A stretch of DNA of 11,982 nt from Bacteroidales bacterium UBA5287. Lineage in GTDB: Bacteria > Bacteroidota > Bacteroidia > Bacteroidales > Dysgonomonadaceae. The notes under the pieces are model-generated. The model searched no databases, had not been told where the DNA came from, and saw nothing but the letters and a program-made list of their open reading frames with translations. The stretch spans positions 1-11,982 of the forward strand of contig DHSL01000026.1 of NCBI GenBank assembly GCA_002411345.1. Reading direction: 5' to 3'. Positions 1 through 7,631 of this stretch are shown piece by piece; the first letter of the stretch is position 1, and each line of letters starts with the position of its first letter. A program made the position numbers and the translations under genes.

Positions 1-2251
1 GATTTGACGCCCCTGATTTCAAGCCAAACATCCATTCCGGATCAAAAAATGGAGAAGACGCATTTTGGTCAAACATTTTCCATTGCTGCATCAAACGAGC
101 ATCGTCATTACCAACGACTCCAAGCTCTTCAAGCTTTTCTGCAATTTCAGTTTGCAGCTCTTCTACGCGGGCTTTATACTTGTTTTTAGATTTATTGCTT
201 TTAGCGCCAAATATACGATGGTTGGTTTGATTAAGTTTTTCTTGTAATTTTTCTACTTCAGGGCTATCAAAAAGAGTTTTTGTTTTGCTTAGTCCTATTA
301 ATGTATTTGCGGCAACAAATTTTGCTTCGAGATTTGGTAAAGGACGAATTCCAAAGTTATCCTCTGGGTTATGAGTCGGACACTGATCTACGACTAAAGA
401 AATGAAAAATCTCAATTTTGAGATCTGAACAGCAATGCTTTGAATATCAACACCGTAAATACATCTTTCTATCAAGTATAATTTACGTGCATAATCGGGT
501 CGATTAATGTTATCATCAAAGCTACGGTTAATATCTATTTGAATCTCTTCTCGTTCTTCTTTTGTATAGTCCTTCAGAGTGGAACTCAATTCTTTAATAG
601 ACTCTTCAAGGATTAAACTCTTCCAAATTTCATTTTGGGGATCAAGTTGTGAAAGAACATGAACCATTTGTTGCAGAACTCCTACGGGAAAAGCACCTGA
701 ACCACATGCTGGGTCTAAGACTTTGCACTTTTGAATAGATTGTATTATTGCTTGTTTTACATCATCACTTATATTTAGTGTTTCATCGGCGTATTGCATT
801 AGTTTTCGATACTCATCTTCATATTTTTCTCCAACGCTTTGCTTTAGGTAAGCGATTAGACTTTCGTCTACCATATATTGAACAATTTCACGAGGAGTAT
901 AGAACGAACCTGTTTGTTTGCGTGCAGTTGTTTTTGTTTCCGGATTATAACTGGCTAAAAGGTTTTCAAAAACTTTTCCCAATAATTCGGGATCAAGAGA
1001 AACATCCTGATCGAATGGCGTATTCTCTTCAATAGTGAAGTTGTATTTTTGCAAAATATCGATCAACCCCAAGGCGTCAACACTTTTCTTTTTTTTATCT
1101 CCATAAAAATCAGATAAGTCTTCGCCCTTTCTCTCTCCAAAGAATAGGAAGTCTGGGATGATAAGCATATTAGGCTTAGGCAGATTGTCCGAAAAACCAT
1201 CTATGTAGATTTTATTTTGCTTGTCATCTAAACAATCGAATAGTCCACCATTGAGGAAAGGAACTTTTGCATTTACCAAATCTAAAAACAATTGTGGATT
1301 AGTGAATAATTCTTCATAACGCATTAAATGATCGTATCCAAATCCCTGTCCATACCAATCTTGTTTTCTAAATCCACGAGTGCGGCTATCTTCTTTACTC
1401 TGCGGTGTAATGGGACAATTGAGTGTTGCAAAAAATAAATTTTGCAATATGGCTTTGTAATACTTGCTTTTATGTGATTTTTCCGCAAATAAGCCTGTTT
1501 TCAAATTAGGGTCAAAATCTTTGAGAAGTTGATTGCTTAGAAAATTTATATCAAACAACTCACTTGGTATAAGATTTTTTTGTTTTAAGAACCAAACGAA
1601 TAATAAGCGTGTCAGTAAGCGGATTACATTCTTTGAACGGTGTTCTATACGTTTTTCATCGTTTTCAATTTCATGCTCTCCGGGAAATTGAACCGTTTTT
1701 ATTGCCCATGCATACCAATCTGACAATTCTCCATAAAATGCTTTTGTTAGAACCTCAACAGAGAACCTCTCAGCTAAATCCTTACCGTCTTTAACTCTAC
1801 CTTTCCCAAATAGAAACTTATTTGGGGTATAACCACCAACACCTTCTCCGAGTAAATAAGAGTATCGTCTTGGGTTAGAATAATTTCGTTGTATTCGAGC
1901 AGAATGATCTTTTTGTTCAGCATCTATTTGCAGAAAAGAAAAACGATATTGATTACTTCCTTTAGGGATAAAAGCAACTAAGGCTTTGTTGCAATAACTG
2001 TTTTTCTGCATAACTTGAAATGCATCGCGTGATATTCCTACGCGAGCATCGTGAGTTGAATTATGTTCTATTTCAAACACTTCAAGTTCAAGGCTTTTAC
2101 AAGAGCCAAGTCGTGTAACCGAAGAGGTAAATTTAGGGTTGAAACTTAGAGTCAAATTTTCTTCTTTTGCTTGAAAATCCTCAGGGAGAAAATTATTTTC
2201 AAGGAAATCTACAAAATTCTCACGATTATAGTTATTGCTGAAATTATACAT
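1..2251 (-). CDS. Eco57I-class adenine-specific DNA methyltransferase of a restriction-like operon (3' end outside window)
   Basis: Visible are 750 N-terminal residues in one uninterrupted frame running off the left edge. The start ATG (complement of 2249-2251) lies 11 bp after the helicase stop. Residues 447-461 read TGSFYTPREIVQYMV, the TPxxIVxYM signature seen before motif I in Eco57I/type IIG-like enzymes. Motif I, the SAM-binding DPACGSGAF, is at 513-521, and YGVDIQSIAVQISKLRF begins at 599. The catalytic NPPY (motif IV) should come immediately after the window edge, so activity cannot be confirmed. Family knowledge: such enzymes transfer a methyl group from SAM to N6 of adenine, here presumably protecting host DNA. 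The first ~440 residues are a large domain that I do not recognise, and I see no clear PD-(D/E)xK triad in it. The protein could be a stand-alone modification subunit or a type IIG enzyme. As the last visible gene of the operon it is the likely specificity and self-marking partner of the PLD-helicase. Confidence 0.9.
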   Translation of the reverse strand, partial: MYNFSNNYNRENFVDFLENNFLPEDFQAKEENLTLSFNPKFTSSVTRLGSCKSLELEVFEIEHNSTHDARVGISRDAFQVMQKNSYCNKALVAFIPKGSNQYRFSFLQIDAEQKDHSARIQRNYSNPRRYSYLLGEGVGGYTPNKFLFGKGRVKDGKDLAERFSVEVLTKAFYGELSDWYAWAIKTVQFPGEHEIENDEKRIEHRSKNVIRLLTRLLFVWFLKQKNLIPSELFDINFLSNQLLKDFDPNLKTGLFAEKSHKSKYYKAILQNLFFATLNCPITPQSKEDSRTRGFRKQDWYGQGFGYDHLMRYEELFTNPQLFLDLVNAKVPFLNGGLFDCLDDKQNKIYIDGFSDNLPKPNMLIIPDFLFFGERKGEDLSDFYGDKKKKSVDALGLIDILQKYNFTIEENTPFDQDVSLDPELLGKVFENLLASYNPETKTTARKQTGSFYTPREIVQYMVDESLIAYLKQSVGEKYEDEYRKLMQYADETLNISDDVKQAIIQSIQKCKVLDPACGSGAFPVGVLQQMVHVLSQLDPQNEIWKSLILEESIKELSSTLKDYTKEEREEIQIDINRSFDDNINRPDYARKLYLIERCIYGVDIQSIAVQISKLRFFISLVVDQCPTHNPEDNFGIRPLPNLEAKFVAANTLIGLSKTKTLFDSPEVEKLQEKLNQTNHRIFGAKSNKSKNKYKARVEELQTEIAEKLEELGVVGNDDARLMQQWKMFDQNASSPFFDPEWMFGLKSGASN

Positions 2252-2262
2252 ATTGCTTGTTT

Positions 2263-5200
2263 TTAGAATAATACATCTGAATTTGAAATGACGCTATCGC
2301 TTTCTATCTCTTCGGCAAGAATCAGCGTTTCTGATCCATGCGAAATGTTATCGTAAGTGTGCAATGCTTTTTGTATGTAAATGCGAGATACTTTTTCAGG
2401 TAAAGTTACATATTCGGCGGATTTCATCCGATTTATCAATCGTAATGCATAACCAGAGATAGCATCGAACTCCATTGCCGTCTTTAAATCTTCAAGATAC
2501 TCTATATCACACGCTTTTGTCTGTATCATGATTCGAACTTTATCTAAGGCATCTCTTTTTGTCTTTTCAGTATCGCTTTCGGAATCATCTGAAAAGAGGG
2601 AATCCTTTATCGAATTGAACGTCTTTTCAAAAGCATCTGATATCTTATAAGGCTGTTCTTCTTTGATTGTTTTCAGTAATTTGAATGCATCTTCCGGAGT
2701 TCTATCATAAGGTTTTTCATTTCCAACACCATACTTAAATACAAAATCACTCCCTTTTTTTGCAAAAACTAAAACACCTTCTTCGGAAAGTGAAGTTTTT
2801 CTACGGATTTTTGTCCGTAAAGGTAGATTCAAAGCTTCTTTCATATCTTTACTATGAATAACATAATCTAACTCTGTGCGATATTCAGCATCCCAAGATT
2901 TACGCTCATCATTTTCAATAATTGTTTTATACTGCTCAATGAAAAACGCACGCAACTCTTCTTCTGAAGTAAGTACTTTGGTGTCTTCTCCCATTATTGC
3001 ATGAATCATTGCCATTTTTAAAGTAGAAATCTCTTGAATGCGAATCTCACTTTCGCCTATGTCTGTTGGAAAATAATTGTAGATATATAGTTCATCAAAC
3101 ATTTTTTTGTTAATTCGATTGATACGTCCAATCCGTTGAATTACTCGAGTTGGGTTGTATGGTATATCGTAATTAAAAATTGTCCCAGCTCTATGGAGAT
3201 TGTATCCTTCAGAAATGGCATCGGTGGCAACTAATACTTTGTATGTGTTTTGTTGCTTATATTCATCATATCCTGCATCAAAATTTGCCTTTATTATTTC
3301 TTTATTGCGTGGAGAAGCCTTTCCTGCCGTGTATGAAAATACAGGGAGCCCTATTTTGGTTAATTTTTCGGCCAAATAATCTGTCGTATCGGCAAATTGG
3401 CTAAACACTATTATCTTTCTCTCAGGATCGTTGGTTAACTGACTATTTAATACCTTGATAAATTCATTTATTTTAGGATCTTCATCAACCTTATCCCATT
3501 CATTTTTTAGTTTTTGGAGTATTTCAATATCAGAATCTAAATCTTCAAAAAAGTTATCAGTTAAATATTCTGTTTTGATTTCAAACATCCCCCTTGTTTG
3601 TAATCTTTCGATAGCATATTCTACCTCATCATCAACCATTTCAGGAATAATATCATTGGTAGACTCGTACATCGTTTCAATATCTGGCAACATTCCTTTC
3701 TTAAAAACCGGAATGGCTTTCCTTCTCTCAATCCATTTTTTTATGTTTTTATGACTGGCAAGCATATTATCTAAAGATATTCGGAATGCTACTTGAGAAC
3801 TTTCAAAACGTCGAACTAATAATGTACGCATAAATTTCGACAAATTTCGTTGAGTTCCTTTGAACAGATTATATTCAAAACCAGCTTTCTCAATTAGTTC
3901 TTTTACCTCATCATCACATTCTGGTTTAACATACATAATAGACTTGTATCGCGTAGCATGGAAAACTTTTGGTGAAATAACTTCATCTTGGATATCATCG
4001 GAATATGTATAATCATTCATATCAATATCTTCTTCGTAGCTCTTACGCGAAATCTGTTCCAGCGTTGAAATATACAGATTGCGAAGATTACCCAAGTCAT
4101 AATCTAGTAACTTTGGAGGAGCTGGTTTTGAAAATTCTATTTTTTGCTTTATCAAATCCTCTCGATAAGCAGGAATAGCATCCAAATCTAATCGGGAACG
4201 TCTAATAATTAAAGGGGAGATAATTGCTCTAATTTGCTGAGCAATACTCTCAATTTCAATTTTCAATTCACTTTCTGAAAGTTTTTTGTCTTTCTGTTTT
4301 TTCTTGAGATTTTTATGTAGGCTGATTAAATGGCGGAAGCTATATCCTAAATTATTTACAGTTTGAAGCGTGGATTTTGTCGGAATCTGAAATAACTTTA
4401 TCATGGAGTAAATGTCAGACGGTTGGTTATTGAATGGTGTCGCTGTTAAAAGCATTACTTTATTTCCTTGACACAGTTCGTGTAGCATTCCATAATCCTG
4501 CGTAAACTCATTACGATAATTATGCGCTTCATCAATAATTATGAGCCATTTTTCATTCTCCTCAGTTCTTGTACGGTAGTGTTCCAATGCTTTAGAAATG
4601 ATACCACGACTAAATACACGAGCCGTATTTATTTTAAATTCATCTACATAATCTTCCCATTGTTGTTTTAAGTGAGGAGGTGAGATTATTATTGTTCTTA
4701 AATTTAAATTATTAGCAATCGTAGAACCAATAATACTTTTACCAAGACCCACCACATCGGAAATAATAACTCCATTGTGCCTTTCGATGGTTGAAATCGC
4801 CATTCGAATAGCATCTTCTTGATATTTAAGGTTGAAAAATTTCTTATTTATATCATGTGGCGTCCGAATTCTCTTAGAAGTATCGATATTGAAATACTCA
4901 TACAAGACTCTTAGGTACAATAGATAAGGAGAAGGTAGTTTTTCGTACCATATATGTTTAATTACTCCGTCTTCAAAGTCGTTGATATGGTCTTTGTCTG
5001 CCACTACAATAGCATTTTCCCATAACGCATTGAAAATGCTTTGAGCATCACTAAATTCAGTTTTGTGTTGAAATCTCACATTTATTTCATTTTGCCCGCG
5101 TAATCCTTTGTAAGTTAGATTGCTTGATCCGGTAATTACAGTGCCAGGGGTTTCACCTTCTTCCGAAAATTCTTCTCTATACGAGAATATGTACATTTTT

Positions 5201-5622
5201 GCATGGCAAGGTTCTTTTGTCTTTCGGATTTCCAATGTTCCATTCTTAATTTTCTCATAGTAAATCTTAAATGCTTCAGTTTCCTTTTTCCCTTCAAAAA
5301 AATCTGTTTTGTTAAATAGTTCAACAAGAGAGTGATTAAATTCATTTCTAATCTCTTGACGAGAACTTTTCTGCTTCTTCCATAAAAAATCTATTTCGGA
5401 AGTTTTATTCAAAAGTTCTTTCTCCATCTCAAGCCCCACTAAAATTCTCATTTTTTTATCAGAAATATGCTTGTAAATTTCTTCTATTCCTGAGAAATAA
5501 AAATATCCTACAAGAAAATCTAAGCAATCTGCTTTTGCAGGTAAGATTCCTTTTATAATTTTAGCGAGTGTTTTTTCGCCACTATTGGTAATGAAGTATT
5601 CGCTATTTAACTTGGTTTCCAT
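2263..5622 (-). CDS. PLD-family nuclease fused to SNF2-type helicase (putative ATP-dependent restriction subunit)
   Basis: This is a protein of 1119 residues. N-terminal residues ~1-230 form a phospholipase D-like domain with a single HKD half-site (H140, K142, then GSSN at 165-168). Family knowledge: single-HKD enzymes dimerise to build one metal-independent nuclease site. A superfamily 2 motor follows: Walker A core GLGKS at 292-296, DEAH box at 364-367, TATPF at 393-397, a long inter-lobe insertion (~400-730) containing LLVRRFESS (601-609), then the C-terminal lobe with ATDAISEGYN (~799-808) and QRIGRINR (829-836). Residues ~860-1119 are unassigned. The start is 3 bp after the upstream toxin stop, indicating one transcript. 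Likely role: ATP-driven translocation on foreign DNA with PLD-mediated cleavage, analogous to NgoAVII and CglI, where the PLD nuclease and helicase are separate chains. DISARM also combines PLD, SNF2 and methylase, but its drmA/drmB genes are not seen here. Domain calls are strong; the system role is inference. Confidence 0.92.
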   Translation of the reverse strand: METKLNSEYFITNSGEKTLAKIIKGILPAKADCLDFLVGYFYFSGIEEIYKHISDKKMRILVGLEMEKELLNKTSEIDFLWKKQKSSRQEIRNEFNHSLVELFNKTDFFEGKKETEAFKIYYEKIKNGTLEIRKTKEPCHAKMYIFSYREEFSEEGETPGTVITGSSNLTYKGLRGQNEINVRFQHKTEFSDAQSIFNALWENAIVVADKDHINDFEDGVIKHIWYEKLPSPYLLYLRVLYEYFNIDTSKRIRTPHDINKKFFNLKYQEDAIRMAISTIERHNGVIISDVVGLGKSIIGSTIANNLNLRTIIISPPHLKQQWEDYVDEFKINTARVFSRGIISKALEHYRTRTEENEKWLIIIDEAHNYRNEFTQDYGMLHELCQGNKVMLLTATPFNNQPSDIYSMIKLFQIPTKSTLQTVNNLGYSFRHLISLHKNLKKKQKDKKLSESELKIEIESIAQQIRAIISPLIIRRSRLDLDAIPAYREDLIKQKIEFSKPAPPKLLDYDLGNLRNLYISTLEQISRKSYEEDIDMNDYTYSDDIQDEVISPKVFHATRYKSIMYVKPECDDEVKELIEKAGFEYNLFKGTQRNLSKFMRTLLVRRFESSQVAFRISLDNMLASHKNIKKWIERRKAIPVFKKGMLPDIETMYESTNDIIPEMVDDEVEYAIERLQTRGMFEIKTEYLTDNFFEDLDSDIEILQKLKNEWDKVDEDPKINEFIKVLNSQLTNDPERKIIVFSQFADTTDYLAEKLTKIGLPVFSYTAGKASPRNKEIIKANFDAGYDEYKQQNTYKVLVATDAISEGYNLHRAGTIFNYDIPYNPTRVIQRIGRINRINKKMFDELYIYNYFPTDIGESEIRIQEISTLKMAMIHAIMGEDTKVLTSEEELRAFFIEQYKTIIENDERKSWDAEYRTELDYVIHSKDMKEALNLPLRTKIRRKTSLSEEGVLVFAKKGSDFVFKYGVGNEKPYDRTPEDAFKLLKTIKEEQPYKISDAFEKTFNSIKDSLFSDDSESDTEKTKRDALDKVRIMIQTKACDIEYLEDLKTAMEFDAISGYALRLINRMKSAEYVTLPEKVSRIYIQKALHTYDNISHGSETLILAEEIESDSVISNSDVLF

Positions 5623-5625
5623 ATT

Positions 5626-6594
5626 CTACTCAGCTATTTTACTAATTATCTTCTCAAAAGATTCAGCAATCTCTTTTTCATTAGGTATTTCGGTAAAAGC
5701 CAATTGAGTCAATTCATTTTGGTAGGTACCTCGCAAGTCCTCCCATAAAGCCATAAGACTAACGATCAACGGCGACTCCATAATACCTTTCATTCGCCAA
5801 CCCTCTGGCGTATCAAAAGCTTCTTTATCATGCGCTAATAATTCCGAAAAATCGGTTTTAAATTTAGCTGCTCCTATGTACTCAGCACATTCGGCATCTT
5901 GCGCCAAGTAATAAAGGTCATAAAAATGACGGATTTTAGATTGTATGGCTTGCGTAGGATTTTCAGAGAAAGAGAATCGAACAAGCGACACAAGTTTCTC
6001 TATCAAAGTGCGGCGTTTATCAAGGATATTCAATGAAAAACCTTGTAAATTATATTTTTCAATTGTTTCTTGCTGATTTGTCTCCAATAGAAACTCTGTA
6101 ATGAATGACGTTATTTCTTGCTTTACATAAGGATAAGGATTTGCGAATGAATTGATTTCTACAATGATTCGCCTTGCTGCATTCCCTGTTAAAATGCCGG
6201 AAATAGAAGACGGATATTCAAAAACTGATTTGCGAAACATAGAGCCTTTGCTGGTTATATTAGGCTCTACAGTCTCTGTAAATCCAACTGTAATTTCCTT
6301 TTCAATGTTTCGTATTTTAGTTTTCAAAGCATTCCCGCTTAAATTCTCCTCAATCATAGCGATGTCGATATCTTCCGAAAATCGGTTGATTAACCTATAC
6401 CCTTTAGACAAGGACGTTCCTCCCTTAAAAACCGTACTATCTGAGTAAGACGAATTAGTCAAGTTGTAGAGGATTAGCGTAATCCAATAATCCTTTTCCA
6501 CAAAAGCAGGCGTCATTCGCAAAGATTTTGCCGCTAATGTTACGAGAGTCGAAAACAATTCTTTATCATTATGTAGTTTCATTTGATATACCAC
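5626..6594 (-). CDS. AbiEii/AbiGii-family nucleotidyltransferase toxin
   Basis: This protein has 322 residues, the usual size for the family. Near the N-terminus VEKDYWI (32-38) is followed by the nucleotidyltransferase core: GGTSLSK at 58-64 and the acidic pair in EDID (D75, D77). Later family-typical features are a lysine around K200 (TLIEKL) and the helix KIRHFYDLYYL at ~220-230. Family knowledge: AbiEii toxins transfer nucleotides (GTP-preferring in the streptococcal enzyme; relatives modify tRNA) and arrest growth of phage-infected cells. The antitoxin gene lies upstream and overlaps it by 16 bp, the standard AbiE arrangement. Initiation at Met5 (MKLHND) is equally possible and would still leave an overlap. 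The stop is only 3 bp from the PLD-helicase start, so this toxin is built into the restriction-like operon rather than standing alone. Confidence 0.9.
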   Translation of the reverse strand: MVYQMKLHNDKELFSTLVTLAAKSLRMTPAFVEKDYWITLILYNLTNSSYSDSTVFKGGTSLSKGYRLINRFSEDIDIAMIEENLSGNALKTKIRNIEKEITVGFTETVEPNITSKGSMFRKSVFEYPSSISGILTGNAARRIIVEINSFANPYPYVKQEITSFITEFLLETNQQETIEKYNLQGFSLNILDKRRTLIEKLVSLVRFSFSENPTQAIQSKIRHFYDLYYLAQDAECAEYIGAAKFKTDFSELLAHDKEAFDTPEGWRMKGIMESPLIVSLMALWEDLRGTYQNELTQLAFTEIPNEKEIAESFEKIISKIAE

Positions 6595-7298
6595 CTTTCT
6601 TGATTATGAAGTATTTCTTTCGAAATTCCTAATTTGTATGAGGTTTGAGGATTGAGTTTGCTCAACAGCATATTTGTATCTTCATTCTTGTCGAGTGTTT
6701 GCAACAGAGCCCCTAGCAATGCTATTGTTGAAGGGTTATACTTCAATGCCAGCTTTTTAACTTTTGCGATTTGAGTTTTGTCCAGCTGTGAAAACAGATA
6801 CAACAAACGCTTACAAGTTTCATTCGGCATTGCATCGGGTACATTTTTAAAGAAACGCAAACAATCAAGCAGCCGAAGCAAAGGAATATTTTCTTTGGTT
6901 ATCGCGTTTTGCTGTTTGATAAAACTAATCCGGTAAACATCACGTCGGATTGCTTTTTTTTCGTTTCTCACACCTATTTGCAAAGAAAAAGGGACTTGAG
7001 TTGTTAATCCTAATTCGTTAAACACAGAATACCCCGTGATATACCCCGTAATTTTCCCATTCTTTTCTATTAAATCCTTTACAATTTGATAGGTATCAGG
7101 AGGTAATTCTCCAAACTGTGTTATTTTTGGTTTATAGAAACGACCTTTGGATAAACGACGAATTTCTCCTGCAGCGACCATATTGTTGAGAATCCTATTA
7201 ACAGAGGCTTGTTTACCTGAATCAATAGGAAAGTCGCTCGGCGTAAATACAAAACCGAATGGAAATCTGCCAATGGTTGTTTTTATTGTGTCGGTCAT
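6579..7298 (-). CDS. AbiEi-type antitoxin / transcriptional regulator (DUF6088-like)
   Basis: This protein has 239 residues. The N-terminal ~60 residues form a winged-helix module (SVNRILNNMVAAGEIRRLSK around 32-51, then GRFYKP), typical of AbiEi/DUF6088 proteins. The middle contains the family-like stretch TGYITGYSVFNELGLTTQVP (~84-103), and a mostly helical C-terminal half follows. Family knowledge: AbiEi neutralises AbiEii without a stable complex (type IV toxin-antitoxin) and represses its own promoter by binding inverted repeats. A perfect 13-bp inverted repeat lies 33-64 bp upstream of the start, a fitting operator. It is the first gene of the four-gene cargo operon and its reading frame overlaps the toxin gene by 16 bp. 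It could therefore also set expression of the downstream helicase and methylase, like a C protein in restriction-modification systems. That wider role is inference. Confidence 0.85.
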   Translation of the reverse strand: MTDTIKTTIGRFPFGFVFTPSDFPIDSGKQASVNRILNNMVAAGEIRRLSKGRFYKPKITQFGELPPDTYQIVKDLIEKNGKITGYITGYSVFNELGLTTQVPFSLQIGVRNEKKAIRRDVYRISFIKQQNAITKENIPLLRLLDCLRFFKNVPDAMPNETCKRLLYLFSQLDKTQIAKVKKLALKYNPSTIALLGALLQTLDKNEDTNMLLSKLNPQTSYKLGISKEILHNQERWYIK

Positions 7299-7318
7299 TT
7301 TTTCTCTGAATTACATTT

Positions 7319-7354
7319 GCAAAGATAATACAATTCTTGTTTTTACGGGCAAAA
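7319..7354 (-). promoter_or_regulatory. Candidate promoter of the AbiE/PLD-helicase/methylase operon
   Basis: Reading the minus strand, TTATCTTGC (complement of 7319-7327) resembles the Bacteroidetes -7 element TAnnTTTG but is one T short. A TTTTTG (complement of 7349-7354) lies 22 nt upstream, in reasonable position for the -33 TTG element. The start codon of the AbiEi gene is about 20 nt downstream of the -7-like box. The -33-like element falls inside the inverted repeat, so a protein bound there should block transcription. The match is imperfect, hence moderate confidence. Confidence 0.45.
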
Positions 7355-7362
7355 ACAAGAAT
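7331..7362. repeat. Perfect 13-bp inverted repeat, candidate AbiEi operator
   Basis: The arms AATTCTTGTTTTT (7331-7343) and AAAAACAAGAATT (7350-7362) are exact reverse complements separated by a 6-bp spacer (ACGGGC). The repeat lies just upstream of the first gene of the cargo operon and overlaps its putative -33 region. AbiEi proteins are known to autoregulate through inverted repeats, so an operator is the simplest reading. A bidirectional terminator is less likely because no gene ends nearby and the stem is A/T-rich. Confidence 0.6.
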
Positions 7363-7502
7363 TATTTCAATCAAACTTAGCTATCATAAGACAAATGGCT
7401 ATACTACGAACATGACAGAAAGCGACAGACAAACACCTCTACATATTTTTTCCTTTTTACATTTTGTAAACATCTCTTCTATGGAAAGAATAAATTAGGC
7501 AA

Positions 7503-7510
7503 TACTTTTG
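7503..7510 (+). promoter_or_regulatory. Possible plus-strand -7 box
   Basis: TACTTTTG matches the Bacteroidetes -7 consensus TAnnTTTG exactly. No good -33 TTG is seen at the usual distance, and no plus-strand gene follows. If active it would make a short RNA carrying the CGGG/CCCG stem at 7511-7526 or an antisense transcript into the relaxase gene. It may equally be a chance match. Confidence 0.25.
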
Positions 7511-7556
7511 CGGGAAATACTACCCGAAGTGGAGCGGAGGTGTGGAGATTTCGCGT

Positions 7557-7573
7557 AAAACCGCTTGCGGCTT
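7557..7573 (-). terminator. Candidate terminator after the mobilization operon
   Basis: On the minus strand AAGCCGC-AA-GCGGTTTT forms a compact hairpin (one G-T pair, core CCGC/GCGG) followed by four T residues. It begins 58 bp downstream of the relaxase stop. The stem is short and the loop very tight, so it would be a weak to moderate intrinsic terminator. Its position is right for separating the mobilization genes from the cargo operon. Confidence 0.4.
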
Positions 7574-7631
7574 GATGTTGACGTTTTATTCTTGGAATAT
7601 ACCTTTGTTTGTCCAATGAAAAAGGAGTTCA

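Larger units (their letters stand above)
7363..7631. other. Intergenic spacer between cargo operon and mobilization module
   Basis: No convincing gene lies here. Visible elements are a TTTACA-TTT-TGTAAA inverted repeat (7456-7470), a plus-strand TACTTTTG box, a CGGG/CCCG inverted repeat just after it (7511-7526), a purine-rich stretch, and the palindrome CCGCTTGCGG at 7561-7570. The spacer separates the cargo from the mobilization backbone and may hold the junction between the two modules. Beyond these elements I see nothing assignable. Confidence 0.5.

Noticed and set aside
748..1794. Plus-strand open frames within the methylase region
   Set aside because: The minus strand carries an unbroken 750-codon frame with methylase motifs; the plus-strand frames are low-information translations of its complement.
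3180..3754. Plus-strand open frames opposite the helicase gene
   Set aside because: They are antisense shadows of a long gene with clear motor motifs; their translations lack recognisable domains.
6152..6448. Plus-strand frame of 98 codons opposite the AbiEii gene
   Set aside because: It lies wholly inside the nucleotidyltransferase core coding region on the other strand and resembles no protein.
1..7298. Canonical DISARM or BREX locus
   Set aside because: No drmA/drmB-type genes and no BREX PglZ or BrxC-like genes are present in the visible part; only the PLD, SNF2 and methylase functions are shared.
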